Source of the DNA: an uncultured Victivallaceae bacterium
GTDB lineage: Bacteria > Verrucomicrobiota > Lentisphaeria > Victivallales > Victivallaceae
Direction: 5' to 3'
Length of the DNA stretch: 7,899 bases
NCBI GenBank assembly: GCA_934663655.1
Contig: CAKUKT010000112.1
Coordinates: 1 to 7,899, forward strand
The notes below the pieces were generated by a model that was given only the letters and a program-made list of their open reading frames with translations, was not told the origin of the DNA and did not search any database. The translations under genes were made by a program, and so were the position numbers. Numbering within the stretch: position 1 is the first letter of the stretch; every line of letters begins with the position of its first letter. Shown in pieces: positions 6,884 through 7,899 of the stretch.

Positions 6884-7899
6884 AGCATCTCTCCAGACGC
6901 CAACGACTCTTCGTGCTGACGGCGATTGTCGCCGCCGGCGCGTTATTGCGTATCCTCCCGGCGCTGCCGGGCTGGATCGCCGGAGCGGAGCGTTGTTTCT
7001 CCCGCCCGGACACCCCGGGCTATCTGGAGGTTGCGCGGGCGTTGGCGGCAGGGGATATTTTCGGCGGAGGCACCGCGCGGCCGCCGGGGTTTCCGCTGGT
7101 GGGGGCGGTCTGTTTTGCCGGATTCGGCGACGGAGCAGCCGGGATGTTGCTGCTGAGCGTGCTTATGGTGCTGATTTCATCGCTGCTGCCGCTGTTGGTT
7201 TACCGGGCGGCCCGGGAGTATGCGGGAGTCACGGTCGGCATGGTGGCGGCGGGGTTGACGGCATTCAATCTGACCGCGTCGGCCAATGCGCCGATGCTGC
7301 TGAGTGATACGCTGTTTTCGCTGACAACGGTATTGCAGTTATGGTTTTTCCTGCGGATGGTGAAGCGGGGCGGATGGGGTTGGTTTGTGGCGTCGGCGGC
7401 GGTCGCAGCGATCGGCGCGTTGATCCGACCGATCAATTCGGTCTGGATTCTCCCGGCGCTGGTCGTGCTGGCGGCAACTCCGCGCCTCTCACTCCGGGGC
7501 AAAATTGCGGCCGCGATCGCCGGAACGGCGATATTCGTCGCGCTACCGGCGCCATGGATGTGGCGAAACGCCTCGCTCGGAGCCGGATATACGCTCGACA
7601 CCAATACCGGGGCGATGTACCATCAAAATGGAGCGATGTTGCTGGCCGCAGTCAACCACAGCGATTTTGAGAGCGAAAAACTCCGGATCCGGGAAGAACT
7701 TGCAGCGGAGTTCGCCGACCACGAACGCTATCCCGATGAGAAAAGCCGCGAAGCCTACCGGATCGGCAAATTTCGCGAACTCATCGCCGCACATCCCGGG
7801 GTCTGGCTCCGGCAGCACTTCAAAATTCAGACGCTGCTGCCCGACTTTCCTTCGCTCTGCGAGCTCCTCGGGCTGACCAAGTCCGATCGCGGCACCCTC
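6880..7899 (+). CDS. ArnT/PMT-type integral membrane glycosyltransferase, 3' end missing
   Basis: An open frame from GTG at 6880 runs through the window end (340 codons, no stop). It probably encodes a GT-C fold enzyme that moves a sugar from a polyprenyl-phosphate donor to an envelope lipid, glycan or protein at the outer face of the inner membrane. Family marks are D44 in the first external loop (SRPDTPGYLEVARALAAG, 41-58), ARPPGFPL (66-73), LLSDTLF (140-146), a RPINSVWILPAL stretch (183-194) and PWMWRN (225-230). Hydrophobic segments lie near 9-28, 70-82, 87-108, 117-133, 140-160, 168-199 and 207-224, followed by a soluble-looking stretch from about 231. The GTG overlaps the NDK stop (GTGA, 6880-6883) and has no good Shine-Dalgarno, so it likely depends on translational coupling; GTG at 6913 is an alternative but would remove part of the first membrane segment. 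The sugar and acceptor cannot be told. ATG-based readings in other frames across this region are shadows. Confidence 0.85.
   Translation, partial: MKHLSRRQRLFVLTAIVAAGALLRILPALPGWIAGAERCFSRPDTPGYLEVARALAAGDIFGGGTARPPGFPLVGAVCFAGFGDGAAGMLLLSVLMVLISSLLPLLVYRAAREYAGVTVGMVAAGLTAFNLTASANAPMLLSDTLFSLTTVLQLWFFLRMVKRGGWGWFVASAAVAAIGALIRPINSVWILPALVVLAATPRLSLRGKIAAAIAGTAIFVALPAPWMWRNASLGAGYTLDTNTGAMYHQNGAMLLAAVNHSDFESEKLRIREELAAEFADHERYPDEKSREAYRIGKFRELIAAHPGVWLRQHFKIQTLLPDFPSLCELLGLTKSDRGTL

Noticed and set aside
7341..7876. Short ATG-started plus-strand frames in the final 900 bases
   Set aside because: They are alternative-frame readings of the glycosyltransferase gene that starts at GTG 6880; only that frame has membrane segments and family motifs.
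1..7899. A novel defence, mobile or biosynthetic system
   Set aside because: All five genes fall into known families. There are no transposases, integrases, nuclease-toxin pairs, direct-repeat arrays or clusters of unknown genes to support such a system.

Overview
The window is high-GC bacterial DNA (roughly 60% by eye) with five protein genes, all on the + strand and tightly packed. From left to right they are: the 3' part of an AraC-family transcription regulator; carB, the large subunit of carbamoyl-phosphate synthase; a membrane-anchored GAF plus PP2C-type (RsbU/SpoIIE) serine phosphatase; a long two-copy nucleoside diphosphate kinase; and the 5' part of a multi-membrane-span glycosyltransferase of the ArnT/PMT (GT39/GT83-like) type. 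No tRNA, rRNA, CRISPR array, insertion sequence or phage gene is visible.

No gene here fixes the taxonomy. The AraC regulator with a cupin-like sensor domain, carB without an adjacent carA, the RsbU-type phosphatase and the oversized NDK would fit a member of the PVC group such as Lentisphaerota/Victivallales. That is a low-confidence inference from style, not a demonstrated assignment.

Layout. Bases 2-769 hold the AraC-type regulator, whose 5' end is outside the window. Bases 766-856 form a short AT-rich control region. It has a near-consensus sigma-70 promoter (TTGACG, 17 nt, TATATT) whose -35 box overlaps the regulator's stop codon, then a clear Shine-Dalgarno sequence for carB. carB (857-4063) and the phosphatase gene (4063-5508) share one base in TAATG, so they probably form a translationally coupled pair. 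Bases 5509-5695 are a 187-nt gap with two strong inverted repeats that can also pair with each other in an alternative way. The NDK gene (true start 5696) and the glycosyltransferase gene (GTG start at 6880) overlap by four bases in GTGA, forming a second coupled pair that runs off the window.

How the genes may work together. CarB makes carbamoyl phosphate for pyrimidines and arginine, and NDK balances nucleoside triphosphates, so the two enzymes share a nucleotide-metabolism theme. The phosphatase is a signalling protein of the partner-switching type, but no anti-sigma kinase or STAS antagonist lies within the window. The glycosyltransferase belongs to envelope glycan synthesis, with no obvious metabolic link beyond position. 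The most unusual feature is the NDK: an N-terminal copy that has lost its catalytic lysine and histidine is fused to a C-terminal copy that keeps the catalytic set but carries large insertions. I see no convincing evidence of a new multi-gene system.
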